This document shows, piece by piece, positions 47,916 to 58,860 of a stretch of DNA of 64,000 bases. The number at the start of each line of letters is the position of its first letter. Position 1 is the first letter of the stretch. The notes under the pieces are model-generated. The model ran no database searches and was not told the origin of the DNA. It saw nothing but the letters and a program-made list of their open reading frames with translations. The stretch lies in NCBI GenBank assembly GCA_019321725.1, contig CM033113.1, positions 11,966,001 through 12,030,000 on the forward strand. The letters are read 5' to 3'. Both the position numbers and the translations under genes were made by a program. The stretch comes from Paulownia fortunei. Its lineage: Eukaryota > Streptophyta > Magnoliopsida > Lamiales > Paulowniaceae.

Positions 47916-48885
47916 AGGGTCCAAAATTCCGGTGAGATTTTTTTTCTTTAATGATGCAAGAAAATTGGATGTTAGTAGTAATCGAATGGAAAATTGTGCT
48001 AGTCAGTGTTTGATATGTGAGGTTTATATGAAATTTGTAGTGTAAGAGTTTGGTTTGAAATGTGTTACTCAAAACCTAGTGAAATTGTACTCCTAGAAGA
48101 AGATAACAGGGAATAAATTTTTTACTGCATTTTGAAATAGATTGTGTGGTTGTGTTAGTGCTTCGGAAGCTAACTATATCAGGAGTTAGTTTTGCGTGTT
48201 TGCTTTGATTTGTTTAACTAGTAGTTCGATCAAAATTTTTGTGAACTTGAATAATTTTGGCATTATTGTTTAGGTAAATCTTTTAATACTTTTTTTAGTT
48301 GAAATAGTCCGAGCTGAGGTTTAGTCGTTCGATCTGTAGAAGGCCTAAAGTCAGCTCACTGTTCATGGTTGCTTTGTCCTAACTGTGCTGCAGCTTTCCT
48401 TCATACAATTTGCAATAACAGATGCATGAGGAAGAACCTTGCAAAGGAAGGCCACCCACAGGATACGATCTAATTTCTAGGACACAGGCTGAAAGGGGGG
48501 AGTTAATTTTATAATTTTGGTGTTTGATTGTTGTCATGTTGTTTGATCTATGCCATGGTCATACATGCAACATGTATTGTTTGGTGCTAATACAAGGTAA
48601 TAGCATCTTTACTAAGACCAATGCTCTCTTTCTTCAACACTATTGTTGTCGTTAGATAATATCCTGGACTGTTTACCTGGAGTAGTACAATGGTATGAGG
48701 TGAATAGAGACTAGACCCATGTCACACGAACTGTGTTGGAGTTGTAAGACTGCAACAGTGCAAGTGCATGTCTTAAGTGGCGGATGATTTTTTGTTTGAT
48801 GGAGAGCATCTTAAAATATCCATTTTTCGAAGCACATTAGAGTAGCAGGAAAGCTGGAGTGTTAACCTTCCAGTAATCTCGCATT
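47916..48885. other. 3' flank of the METTL21-like gene
   Basis: This is probably 3' UTR in its first part, then non-coding DNA. No ORF is credible. Confidence 0.45.
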
Positions 48886-49131
48886 TTCTTGTTGTATCTC
48901 TTGAATTGTAGGGAGTCATTGAAACTACTTATGAGAGTTTGAATTACCTCCATGCTTGATGGTTCTGGCCTTGCACCAAATTCACTTTGAGCTAGAATGG
49001 AAATAATTTTGTTCTTGTATCTCATTAACTGTGTAGAATTATTGAAACTACTTGTGTTAGTTTGAATTACCTTCATGCTTGATGGTTTTGGCCTTACACC
49101 AATTTTATTTGGAGCTTGAAGGCAGAGCGTC
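48886..49131. repeat. 123-bp tandem duplication (2 units)
   Basis: ATTGAAACTACTT occurs at 48918 and 49041, and both units share GTTTGAATTACC.TCATGCTTGATGGTT.TGGCCTT.CACCAA. The period of 123 is a multiple of three, so the minus-strand 99-codon ORF (49136-48837) carries two similar repeats around PSSMxVIQTxxSSFNxSxQxxRY. I do not recognise the peptide and cannot say if it is coding. Confidence 0.8.
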
Positions 49132-49899
49132 TCCAAATCATCGAATGAATACTGTCTGCATTCCTTACTGCAATTGTTGCTGGAGTGAACAGATTCTATG
49201 TATCGGGCTAATAGTGAAATGAGCAGTTGTCACCACATTTGACAATTAGGTAGACCTTTCTGATATGGAAAGAACCAACTGCATACTGTAAATTAATGTT
49301 TTATTCTGCTAGGAGATGCAATGAAAGTATTCTTTGGGTTACATCTCATTTAGGTGCCTATGAAACAAAGATTTCAATAAAAGGGTAATCGGGAAACTAG
49401 TGTTTAAATAGCTGAGCAAATGGACAGCCCTGATCTTGAATGCACATTATTGCTATAGGTAAACTAGTATGCTTTTAGTACTCTAAGCAATTTGTTCAAG
49501 GAAATTTTGTCAGACATTGTTGATGCAGAGCTTACTGATTCTTGGCCAATCCCGGGACATGGGTTCAAGGACCTGCCAAGTAAAACCTAGGTGAAGTGCA
49601 TCTTAGATGACTTTTCCAGTGTTTGTACATAAATAATGTTGAGATTATACATAATAATGTCATAATTTCATTTTATGGCATCTTTTTATACACATCCAAC
49701 GGTTTATAAGTGTCCAAGTGGATTGCATGAAATTTTCCATCTTGTTTTATGTAATTAGAACCAGAATAGAGTGTCTTGGAGGCTTGTCAAAATGGCTGGA
49801 TGCAAGGTAGCATTCTTACTCTTTAGTAAATTATGAGTTTCATCACAGTGGCTCAATCATGGGTTCCATTAACAAATATTGTTATTGATAACAATTAAC
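49132..49899. other. Gene-free stretch
   Basis: No recognisable coding sequence or transposon end. Confidence 0.5.
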
Positions 49900-50243
49900 T
49901 AGGGGTTTGGAACCAATTTGGGTTTTTGGGTTCCCACCCAATCCGGGTTTTACCTGATTGAGTTGGTTTTTCTTTAAAAAAATATCAGATTTTGGTACCC
50001 GATAATAAATAATCGGGTCAGGTAGTGGGTAGTAAAAAATACTCAAATATCCAATCGGGTACCCAATTTTTATATTTTTTTAAAAAAGGATGAAATATAG
50101 TCAGGGCTAGAGCTTGAAATCTCAAAATCTCACTCAAGTCCAATGTTGCTCACGCTCACCCCCTTAGTCCGCAGCTGACTAAAAAAATTGAATTTAAGCA
50201 CTTTGATATTACTACTGTTGAAAATTGGATTTGGTTTGCCCCG

Positions 50244-50250
<7 letters not shown>
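49900..50250 (+). mobile_element. Candidate hAT-like element, right end missing
   Basis: TAGGGGTTTGGAACC at 49900 is a typical left end of a plant hAT element, followed by repeated GGGTACCC/AATCGGGT motifs (50020-50070) as in subterminal repeats. No right end or TSD was found before the poly-T tract at 50242. Confidence 0.35.
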
Positions 50251-50274
<24 letters not shown>

Positions 50275-50625
50275 TTTGGCAACAGCTTCAATCGAGCTTC
50301 GTGGAGTCTAGCATAGTGTATTGCCTGACCATGATGAACTGGGCCTGAACATCTGAAGTTCTGAACCATGGGCTTGATCTCCTCCTTCAAGCCACTAATG
50401 AACTATGCAGGAAATACTCCTCAGTTAAACTTCTAATCGTTTTACCAGAAACGATTTTAATTTCCTCCAAACACTTGAAGTCGAAATTGGCCAAATTAAG
50501 CTCACTACTTTGTTTGTCGGGTGTAAATGTGTATAAAATAGCGATTGAATAAATGCAGAATTAAATGATATTTCTTAATGTAATATTGTAAGCTTTGGAT
50601 TTATGCTCTCTCAACTAAGCCTGTT

Positions 50626-50626
<1 letters not shown>

Positions 50627-50674
<48 letters not shown>
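50627..50674. repeat. (CT)n microsatellite
   Basis: About 24 CT units. Confidence 0.92.
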
Positions 50675-50676
<2 letters not shown>

Positions 50677-50731
50677 GCTCTGTACTTTCTAATCTTTGGT
50701 TCTACCTAAAAAGGGATACAGACAAGTATGG

Positions 50732-50756
50732 TACACACACACACACACACACACAC
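50732..50756. repeat. (AC)n microsatellite
   Basis: About 12 AC units. Confidence 0.92.
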
Positions 50757-52383
50757 GTATAAAGAAGCGAAATCTTCATGTCCAAGCAAAATAGCATGCA
50801 CCAATGCAACATGAAACTTCATCCCAAAATTGCCGACTTGTTAGCAAAATATACATCCTTATTGGTGGACATTTGAGGTAGTTTAATTTTTGCTTGGCTC
50901 AGCCACATGATCACTCAAATTCTTCTTCAGTTAAGAAAGTATTCTAGTGCCTCTGCTCACCCACAATTAAGGAATATTACCTCTAGCTTTGTCAAATTTT
51001 TTGGTGGAATTTTTCTATTTTAGGCATATATCAGTTATAACATTCATATTTCAAACTTATTAAATACAAATAATTACATTATTTATAATATTAAAATATT
51101 AAATGCTAATAGAAGAAATTATTATATAAATACACTAACTTCCTCGAACTCTTAACAAAATTTCTTAATTTTGGGACCTCAATCATGCAATTTGGATAAA
51201 ATTTACTTGAGTTGGAGAACTTTTTAGCAAAGAAAATTGCACTCTCGATATTATGAGATTAGGGCCCTCTCATTTTTTGGTCCCAAAAACAGTCCCAATT
51301 GTAAAAAACTTAACGAGAAAACCGTGCAAAAATAGTATCGGCCGTTAAACTTTTAAATTTAGGAGATACACACACCCCCGCACAGACATATTTACACACA
51401 CACACATATTTATACACACCCAGACACACACACACACACACACACACAATAGATTTATACAACCCAACCCCACCCACACACAAAAAAAAAAAAAAAATTG
51501 GGATTTGAGGTTTGTGGGTGGTGAGGGTAGCGACTTCTGAGTTTTTGGGTTGAGGTGGCGGGTTCTGGGTTTTTAAGTGGTGGGTTTTGGGTTTTTGTGG
51601 GTGGTGGGGGTGACAGGATTTGGGGTGGCAGATTCGGGGTTTGTGGGTGGGGCGGGGGCTTGGGTGAGGAAAGCTGATGAAAAAAAAAAGAAAAAAAAAA
51701 GGTCATAAAATGGAAGGAAAAAATAAAAAAATTAAAAAACAATTTTGTCTATAATTTGTTTTACATAATAGTTATATATTTATTATAGTTGATAGGTTTT
51801 TTCTTCACTAATTAATTATTAAGTTTTTAATTGATCAAAAATTAATACTGGATAAAAAAATAGCTCAATTATTAATTAGTGAAAAATAATTAGTTATGTT
51901 ATTATTTGAGTGTTGGAAATAATATAAAAATTTAATTATACTCAAAATCATATTAATTGTATTTTTGGCGAACAATAATAGCTAAAATTAAATTATATTA
52001 CGAAAAAAGAAAGAGAAGTTAATAGAGAAGAATAACTTGAATAAAATTATACTGCATTATACCCATGAGATATATGATAATAACAAAGTTAGCTAAAATA
52101 GATGAACATGTGAGAATTTTAAGTTTCGAGAATTAGTCAAACTTGAAGACCAATGATCCAAGGGTGTTCTAGAAAAAAGCACCATTCTTTTGGTTGACAT
52201 CATCAACTTTCGGAGGTAGATATGCAGTGAAAACATCACTAATATAGAAGGTTAATATAATTTTCCAATATATATATATATATATATATATTTTTAATAT
52301 GACTAAATTTTAGTGGGTGTTTGTATACTTATCTGTATAATTATTCTTATTTTAAATATAAAAAAATTTGCAAATAATATTTC

Positions 52384-52812
52384 TGTCAAGAAAATGGTCA
52401 GCTATTTTTGTTCAAAAATGAAAAGTGCTTAATTTAGACAATTATTAATTAAGGTGTATAACTTAATTTCTTGTCTAAATTCCATTAATTTATATTTTTT
52501 AAACTTATATAAACCCCCTTATCTCTCATTTGTAGAGCATCCCAAAATTAGAAAATTAGAAAGAGATTGAAAGAAAAACTTAAAAGAAAACTTGTGAAAG
52601 AATTTTGTGATTTTTTTTTTTTTTTTGTGGGTTGTGAATTGTAAATGTTATAAAACTTTGTATATTTTCTCCTTTAGTAAAGCGATTTGCAGTAGGTTCG
52701 GAGACGTAGGCACAATTGACCGAACTCCATTATCAAATTTTTGTGTTATTTTCATTATTATTTCGCATTCTTACAAATTTGATTTATCGAGAATTTTCAT
52801 AATTTTTCAACA
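52384..52812 (+). mobile_element. 5' LTR of the copia element
   Basis: It starts TGTCAAGAAAATGG and ends TTTTTCAACA. It shares with the 3' LTR the block TATATAAACCCCCTTATCT and the AGCAGGTTCGGA.ACGTAGGCA region. Confidence 0.85.
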
Positions 52813-52815
52813 ACT

Positions 52816-52827
52816 AGTACAAGAGCC
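52816..52827 (+). promoter_or_regulatory. Degenerate initiator-Met PBS
   Basis: AGTACAAGAGCC matches 9 of 12 bases of GGTATCAGAGCC, 3 nt after the LTR end. Confidence 0.65.
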
Positions 52828-52929
52828 ACATTTTATGTTAAATTTTGTCAATTTTCTGTGAGGTTACTATTCGGCAGTACTAATTTGTCGACGAAGGTGT
52901 TCTTATACATGGTGATTTGCAGGAATAGT

Positions 52930-55900
52930 CAGAAATGATCCGGAGGAAGTCAGATTCGAGTGGGAGCGATAACCACAGATGAAGGAATGGTGAAATTGCA
53001 GTAATTCTAGGAATATCAATAATTCTCATAACTCAAAAGCTATTGAGTATTGGAACTGCAGGAAGACCGGACACTATAAAAATCAGTGTAAGAATGCACC
53101 AAAGGACCAAAAGGTTGAAGGCAGAGGCAAATGTTACTTCCACCTTAGGAGGAGATAATACATTGATATACTCTTTAGAGAGTAAGAAAGAGTCTTGGGT
53201 GTTAGACTATGGAGCATCATTCCATGCTACTTCGCAGAAAGAATTCTTCGAGAACTATGTCCCCAAAAACCTTGGAAAGGTATATCTTGGTGATGATCAA
53301 CCGTATGTTATTGTTGGCAAAGGTGTACTGAAGATTAAGTTGAACAGGTCTGTTTGGGAATTGAAGGATGTTAGGCATATCCCTTACCTGAGAAATAACT
53401 TAATCTCAGTAGGGCAGTTGGTTAGTGAAGGCTACAGTACGATCTTCCATGGTGATGATTGGAAGATTTCAAAGGGCGCAATGATGGTTGCTCGAGGTAA
53501 GAAGAGTGTCACTCTTTACATGGCAGTAAGGACATGTTCAGTTGCAGTTGTAGCAGATAATAAAACTCCAAATCTGTGACATCAGAGGCTGGGTCACATG
53601 AGGGAAAAGGGGATGAAGATTATGCACTTGAAGGGGAAACTTCCAGTTCTACAGTTTGTTGAGATAGACATATGTGAAGATTACATACTTGGAAAGCAGA
53701 AGAGGGTCAGCTTTCAAATAAGTGGTAGATCCCCAAAGAAGAAAAGGCTAGAGCTCGTTCACTCTGATGTTTGGCGATCAACAACCGTCTCATCCATTAG
53801 TGGAAAACACTATTTCATGACTTTCATCGATGATCACTCTTTGAAGGTATGAGTTTACTTTCTAAAGCATAAGTCTGAAGTGTTTGAGGGTTTCAGGAGA
53901 TGAAAAACTATGGTTAAAAATAAAACAGATCTGAAGATTAAAAAACTCAGAACTAATAATAGTGGTGAATATAAAGATACCAGATTCAAGAAATTTTTCT
54001 ATAAGCACGGGATCATAATGGAGAGAACTGTGTTGAGTACACCTCAACACAACGGTGTAGCTAAGCGTATGAACCGAACGCTGACAGAAAGATCCATAAG
54101 CATTCGTATACAGTCAGGTCTACCGAAGCAGTTCTAAGTAGAAGCAGTCAACACAACAACTTAATTGATCAATCGAGGCCTATCGGCTCCATTGGAGCAC
54201 AAATACCAGATGAGGTATTGAGCAGAAAAGAGGTAAAACTATCACATTTAAAAGTTTTTGGTTGTGTAGCATATGTGCATATTAGTGATCAAAATAGGAA
54301 TAAGCTTGATCCCAAATCCAAGAAATGCACTCTCATCAGCTATGACGAGGATGAGTTTGGCTACCGTGTGTGGTATGACAAGAACAAAAAGGTGATCCGT
54401 AGCAGTGATGTGATTTTTGACAAAAGGGTGATGTACATGGATATGCATAAAATAAACTCCAACGACTCAGTATAGAGTAAGCCAGTATTTGCAGATGTAA
54501 ATGTTGATGATGCCCCAAATAGTTCCGTGATGGAGCCAATTGTAGCAAGTCCTCAACTAGATGAAATTGTTGGATAGAGCAGTGTGCAACAGTCCAACAT
54601 ACCACAACCTCTTATTCCATATAATGTATTGAGAAGGTCTTCTCGACCTCATGTGCCTAACAAAAAATACATGAACTATCTATTGTTGACTAATGGAGGG
54701 GAGCCTGAATGCTATGATAAAGCTTGTTAGACTGAAAATGCCAGTAAGTAGGAGCTTTCCATGAAAGAAGAGATGAAGTTTCTAATCTCCAACCAGACAT
54801 GGGAATTAGTTAAACTACTCGTGGGGAAGAAGGCACTTCACAACAAATGGGTGTACTGGGTGAAAGAAGAGCATGATAGTTCAAAGAGATACAAAGCTCG
54901 ACTAGTTGTTAAAGGATTTCAGTAGAAGGAAAGAGTTGACTATACCGATATTTTTGTTCCCATTATGAAACTCAATACTATTAGATCACTCTTGAGTATT
55001 GTTGTCATTGAAGATATTCATCTTTAACAACTGGATGTGAAGATCACATTCCTTCATAGAGACTTAGGTGATGAGATATACATGTACCGACCAGAAGGTT
55101 TCTCAGAAAGAGGGAAGAAGAACATGGTGTGTAGACTTAAAAACAATTTGTGTGGTCTGAAACAAGCCCTAAGACAGTGGTACAAAAAGTTTGATGGCTT
55201 CATGCACAAAAAAGGTTTCTAGAAGTGAAACACCGACCACTGTTATTATTCAAGAGATATAGGTCAAGTTATATCATTTTACTATTTTATGTCGATGATA
55301 TGTTAGTAACAGGTTCAAATATAGATGATATTAGAAGGTTGAAATAACAATTGTCAAATGAGTTAGACATGAAGGACTTGAGTCCAACAAATAAGATTTT
55401 TGAAATGCAAATCACAAGAGATATGTAGAGAGGGTTGTTGCAGTTATCTTAGGCAGAGTACATCAATCGTGTTTTGCAGAGATTCAACATAGGCGACACC
55501 AAGCTAGTCAGCACACCCTTAACTAGTCATTTTCGCCTATCCAATGATCAGTCCCTTCAGACGAAAGAAGAGAGAGAATTCATAGCTAAGGTTCCTTATG
55601 CCTCAGCAAGTTTGACGTATGTAATGGTCTGTACAAAACCAGACATTGGCCATGCAGTGGGAGTTGTTAGCAGGTTTATGTCAAATCCAGGGAAAGCTCA
55701 TTGTGAAACAGTCAAGTGGATTTTGAGGTATCTACGAGGCATTGTAACAAAATATTTGTACTTTTGAAAATGAGAGTTAAAATTATAAGGCTATGTAGAT
55801 GCAGACTTTGAAAATGAAGTCGATCATCGAAGAAGCACTATCGATTATATATTCACTGTTGGAATTACAATTGTTAGTTGGATGTCGCAATTGCAAAAGA

Positions 55901-56240
55901 TTATCACTCTATCCACAGAGGTTGAGTATGTAGCAGTGACTGACACTAGTAAAGAGATTATATGATTTCAAGGTTTGTTGACTGAATTAGGATTCAAACG
56001 GGAGAAGAATGTTCTTCACAGTGACAATCAGAGTGTGATAGAATTGGCGAAGAATTCAGTATTTAATTCCAGAACCAAACATATTGAACTTTGTTTTCAC
56101 TTTATCAGATTTTTATTGAAAGATGAGGTGCTAATATTGGAGAAGATCCAAGAAAATAAGAATCCAGCAGATATGTTGACAAAGATGGTGACTATTGACA
56201 AATTGAAGTTGTGTTCAACTTCAATTTGCCTAGAAAAGTA
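52930..56240 (+). pseudogene. Copia gag(tail)-PR-IN-RT-RNaseH relic
   Basis: The gag tail EMIRRKSDSSGSDNH stops at TGA; the CCHC knuckle reads YWNCRKTGHYKNQC with the first Cys lost. After a frameshift, 53043-53579 codes the protease start WVLDYGASFHAT, where the D-S-G site is D-Y-G, and the GAG pre-integrase region. In integrase, HQRLGHM..CEDY has lost its last zinc Cys, the D of FIDDHS remains, the next block reads NNSGEY in place of DNGGEY, and TPQHNGVAKRMNRTL follows (53598-54137). RT keeps QLDVK and YVDDM (about 55288-55302). RNase H shows LHSDNQSVIELAKN and NPADMLTK (55975-56241). Stops occur in every domain. Confidence 0.85.
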
Positions 56241-56301
56241 ACAAGACCAAAAAGATCTACTGCATAGATCGAGGTGTGAAGTCAGATTTAAATCAGTCTT
56301 C

Positions 56302-56312
56302 AAGTGGAAGAT
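56302..56312 (+). promoter_or_regulatory. Polypurine tract of the copia element
   Basis: AAGTGGAAGAT lies directly before the 3' LTR, close to the usual copia AAGTGGGAGAT. The LTR itself starts TATCAAG here, where TGTCAAG is expected. Confidence 0.75.
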
Positions 56313-56739
56313 TATCAAGAAAATAGTCAATCATTTTTGGTCAAAAATGAAGGTTGCCTAACTTAGGCAATTATCAATTAAGGTGTTTAACCTAATTTTT
56401 TGTTTTATTGCACCAACCCATTTTTTTACGCCTATATAAACCCCCTTATCTTTCATTTGTAGAACATCCCAGAATTAAAGAATTAGAGAGAAATTGAGAG
56501 AAAAACTTAAGAGAAAGCTTGTGAAAGATTTTTGTGAAAAAAAATTCTTGTGGGTTGTGAGTTGTAAGTTTTGTAAACACTTTGTATATATTTTTTTTTT
56601 AGTAAAACGATTTGCAGCAGGTTCGGAAACGTAGGCATAATTGGCCGAACTTTGTTATTAAATTTATGTGTATTATTTTCATTATTATTTTGTATTTTCA
56701 TAAATCTGATTTATCGAAAATTTTCATAATTTTCGAACA
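56313..56739 (+). mobile_element. 3' LTR of the copia element
   Basis: It aligns with 52384-52812 along its length and ends TTTTCGAACA. The first dinucleotide is TA in place of TG. Confidence 0.85.
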
Positions 56740-56781
56740 GTTTCCCATAGTGGCAAATTATTCTAGATTATATTAATGAAG

Positions 56782-56824
<43 letters not shown>

Positions 56825-57859
56825 ACTCTCTTAATTTTCAGGTGTTTTGGACCTTTGGTGAAGCTTTTTCAAGCTTTAAATGTAATTGCTCACATTTTCC
56901 CTCTCAAAAAGGCTCCCGTTTTGCAAACCAACGACCTAGTTAGTTATTGTCGTTTTCTAACTTAGAAGAACCATTTTTGCACTAAAAAAATTCTTAAAGA
57001 CCATTTTAAAATAGGCAGACCAAAATCGCAATGGTCGGAACAAAATTGCAATTTGCCCTTTTTAGCAACACTAACTTGCATGCCTGCAAGACCAACTTCT
57101 TCACCTCGGATTAAAGCACCTTTTTTGTTTGTTTGGATGATTTTTGCTCGCAAACATTTGTTATGTTTTTTTTTTCTATTTTGAATTACAAATTATCTTT
57201 AACATGTTTTACTATCTTTTTAATACAGTGATTTGAAATATTTCATACCGCCTATTATATATATATATGAAGCTAACACAAAGTTGTAATTGGGAGACTG
57301 ATTATTGAATCAATAATTGGATTCAAAACTCAAAAATGACAATTACGTGAAACAAACTTAATTTTCAAAAAATAACTGTAACGTCCTATGGTTTAAATGA
57401 GTCAAGCTCAGTTAGGTTGATTTGTCCAACTTATTGTATGAATTGATTAGGCCTGATTAGAATGCTTAAATTTATTTATGTCTAAATTTTATTTGACTCG
57501 ACTCAAATAAAAGTAGGGGCCAAGCATGAAACCTCCATGCCAACTTGACTCACCAAACATGCCTAATCAGATGTATTTAATTACATCTCTAGTCCATAAA
57601 CTTTGCTCAAATTTCATATCACATACCTAGAACTCACAAATCATTTCATACAATCAGCCACTTCTCTTTCTTCCTTTGGTTGCCATATAACCATGGTTAA
57701 TTGTAGGGGCGAGCATATGATCGGATACCCAAATTATCGGGTAGCATATTTATCTTCTTCTTGCTGCTATTGACGGATCAGACTTAGAGACTTGGGGAAG
57801 ATTTTGGGTCTTCTTTTTCTTCTTGCTGCTACTATTGGTCTACCACTTAAGAAGATAGT
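56740..57859. other. Gene-free stretch
   Basis: Contains (CT)n at 56785-56814 and, at about 57705, TAGGGGCGAGCATATGATCGG with a following GGATACCC..ATCGGGTA motif that resembles a hAT left end. No right end was found. Confidence 0.5.
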
Positions 57860-58860
57860 GTTGAAATACATGTGCATGTTGTGATGAATAAAGTATTCAC
57901 AAACATTGATTGTTATTAATTATTGAAATTATATTAACCTTAATTTAATTTGAATAAACAAAAGAAGATTTATTGCTACAAAACTAAAACAAGGGTTGAA
58001 AGTAACTAATACTAAAAAATATACAAAGATTAATTCAATGAAGTGTAAAACTAGGGCTTTTGATTTCACCACAAAGACATGCATATCCCATATGCAATTC
58101 TAATTCATGCAACCAATGCAATTCATCAATTTGTACTTATTGATTACCCGCTCAAAATAAAAATTAACCTTACAAATTTATACTTGAAAGCACTCCGTTT
58201 GAAACTAATTTGCTAAGAGTTTCACGTGTCGCTTCTCTAATGGTACCCACTTCAAAAACTTTCACAAATTTCGAACTTATGCTAATAAAATTTAAATTTT
58301 GATTTCTATACTAGAATTTGAGAGTGTAGGTTAGCTAGGGGTGTGAATAGAATTCAATACGTATCAAAACCTAATCGAAATATACAGTTCGATTTTTATT
58401 TTTTCAAAATTTCTTGATTTAGGTCAATTTCAATTTTCAATTTACCTAAATGGTACTGATTACCAAATTAATATTTTTTTATTTTGTTCTATATATATTT
58501 ATATATATATATATATTTTTATTTGTATATTATTCTTTATTATTTACCAACCAAAAGTAAAAAATAATAAACAAAAAATACAATTATGATTGAATATTTA
58601 AATTTTAAACTATTTTTTATTTTTATTTTTAAAAATCGATTTAACAAATTACTGAATGAAATGCCAAAAAAAGGTTAGGTAATAACCTAACTGAGCCAAT
58701 TATTTTGATTTTGTATTCAATATAGCATTTTGGCATATCAAATTTTAAATTCGATTTTACTGAATAAACATCTGCGAGTTTAACTCTTAATTCAAGAAGG
58801 TGAAAAAAGAATTAAACTAAAATAGAAAAGGTGGGACTTTTTTGATTGAATAAGAATACA
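57860..58860. mobile_element. Copy related to the LTR-like insertions, split by a hAT-like element
   Basis: Phrases near 57930-58110 (TATTAACCTTAATTTAATTTG, ACTAGGGCTTTTGATTTCAC) match those at 36607-36745. The similarity is broken by the insert at 58337-58776 and seems to resume after it. Ends and TSD were not found. Confidence 0.4.
58337..58776. mobile_element. hAT-like non-autonomous element, 440 bp
   Basis: The left end is TAGGGGTGTGAATAG; the right end is weakly inverted (reversed: CGCAGATGTTTATTC). Flanks AGGTTAGC (58329-58336) and AGTTTAAC (58777-58784) agree at 6 of 8 bases, as a decayed TSD. The inside is AT-rich and non-coding. Confidence 0.55.

Larger units (their letters stand above)
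50251..52383. other. Gene-free stretch rich in simple repeats
   Basis: Includes (CT)n at 50627-50674, (AC)n at 50732-50756, CA-rich and T/G-rich strings at 51367-51690, and (TA)n at 52268-52290. The Pro-rich minus-strand ORF 51455-51742 is a translation of this low-complexity DNA. Confidence 0.6.
52384..56739 (+). mobile_element. Complete but dead Ty1/copia retrotransposon, 4356 bp
   Basis: Two LTRs (52384-52812, 56313-56739), a PBS, gag tail, protease, integrase, RT, RNase H and a PPT follow in the copia order on the + strand. Flanks are ATTTC (52379-52383) and GTTTC (56740-56744), a TSD with one mismatch. The LTRs differ at many positions and by several indels, so the insertion is old. Only about 120 bp separate the PBS from the tail of gag, so most of gag is deleted. 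Confidence 0.88.

Noticed and set aside
47336..48072. Three ORFs overlapping the methyltransferase on both strands
   Set aside because: High GC removes stop codons in all frames; only the frame 47232-47915 has family motifs.
51455..51742. 95-codon proline-rich minus-strand ORF
   Set aside because: It is low-complexity GGGTTTTGGG-type DNA; repeats explain the composition.
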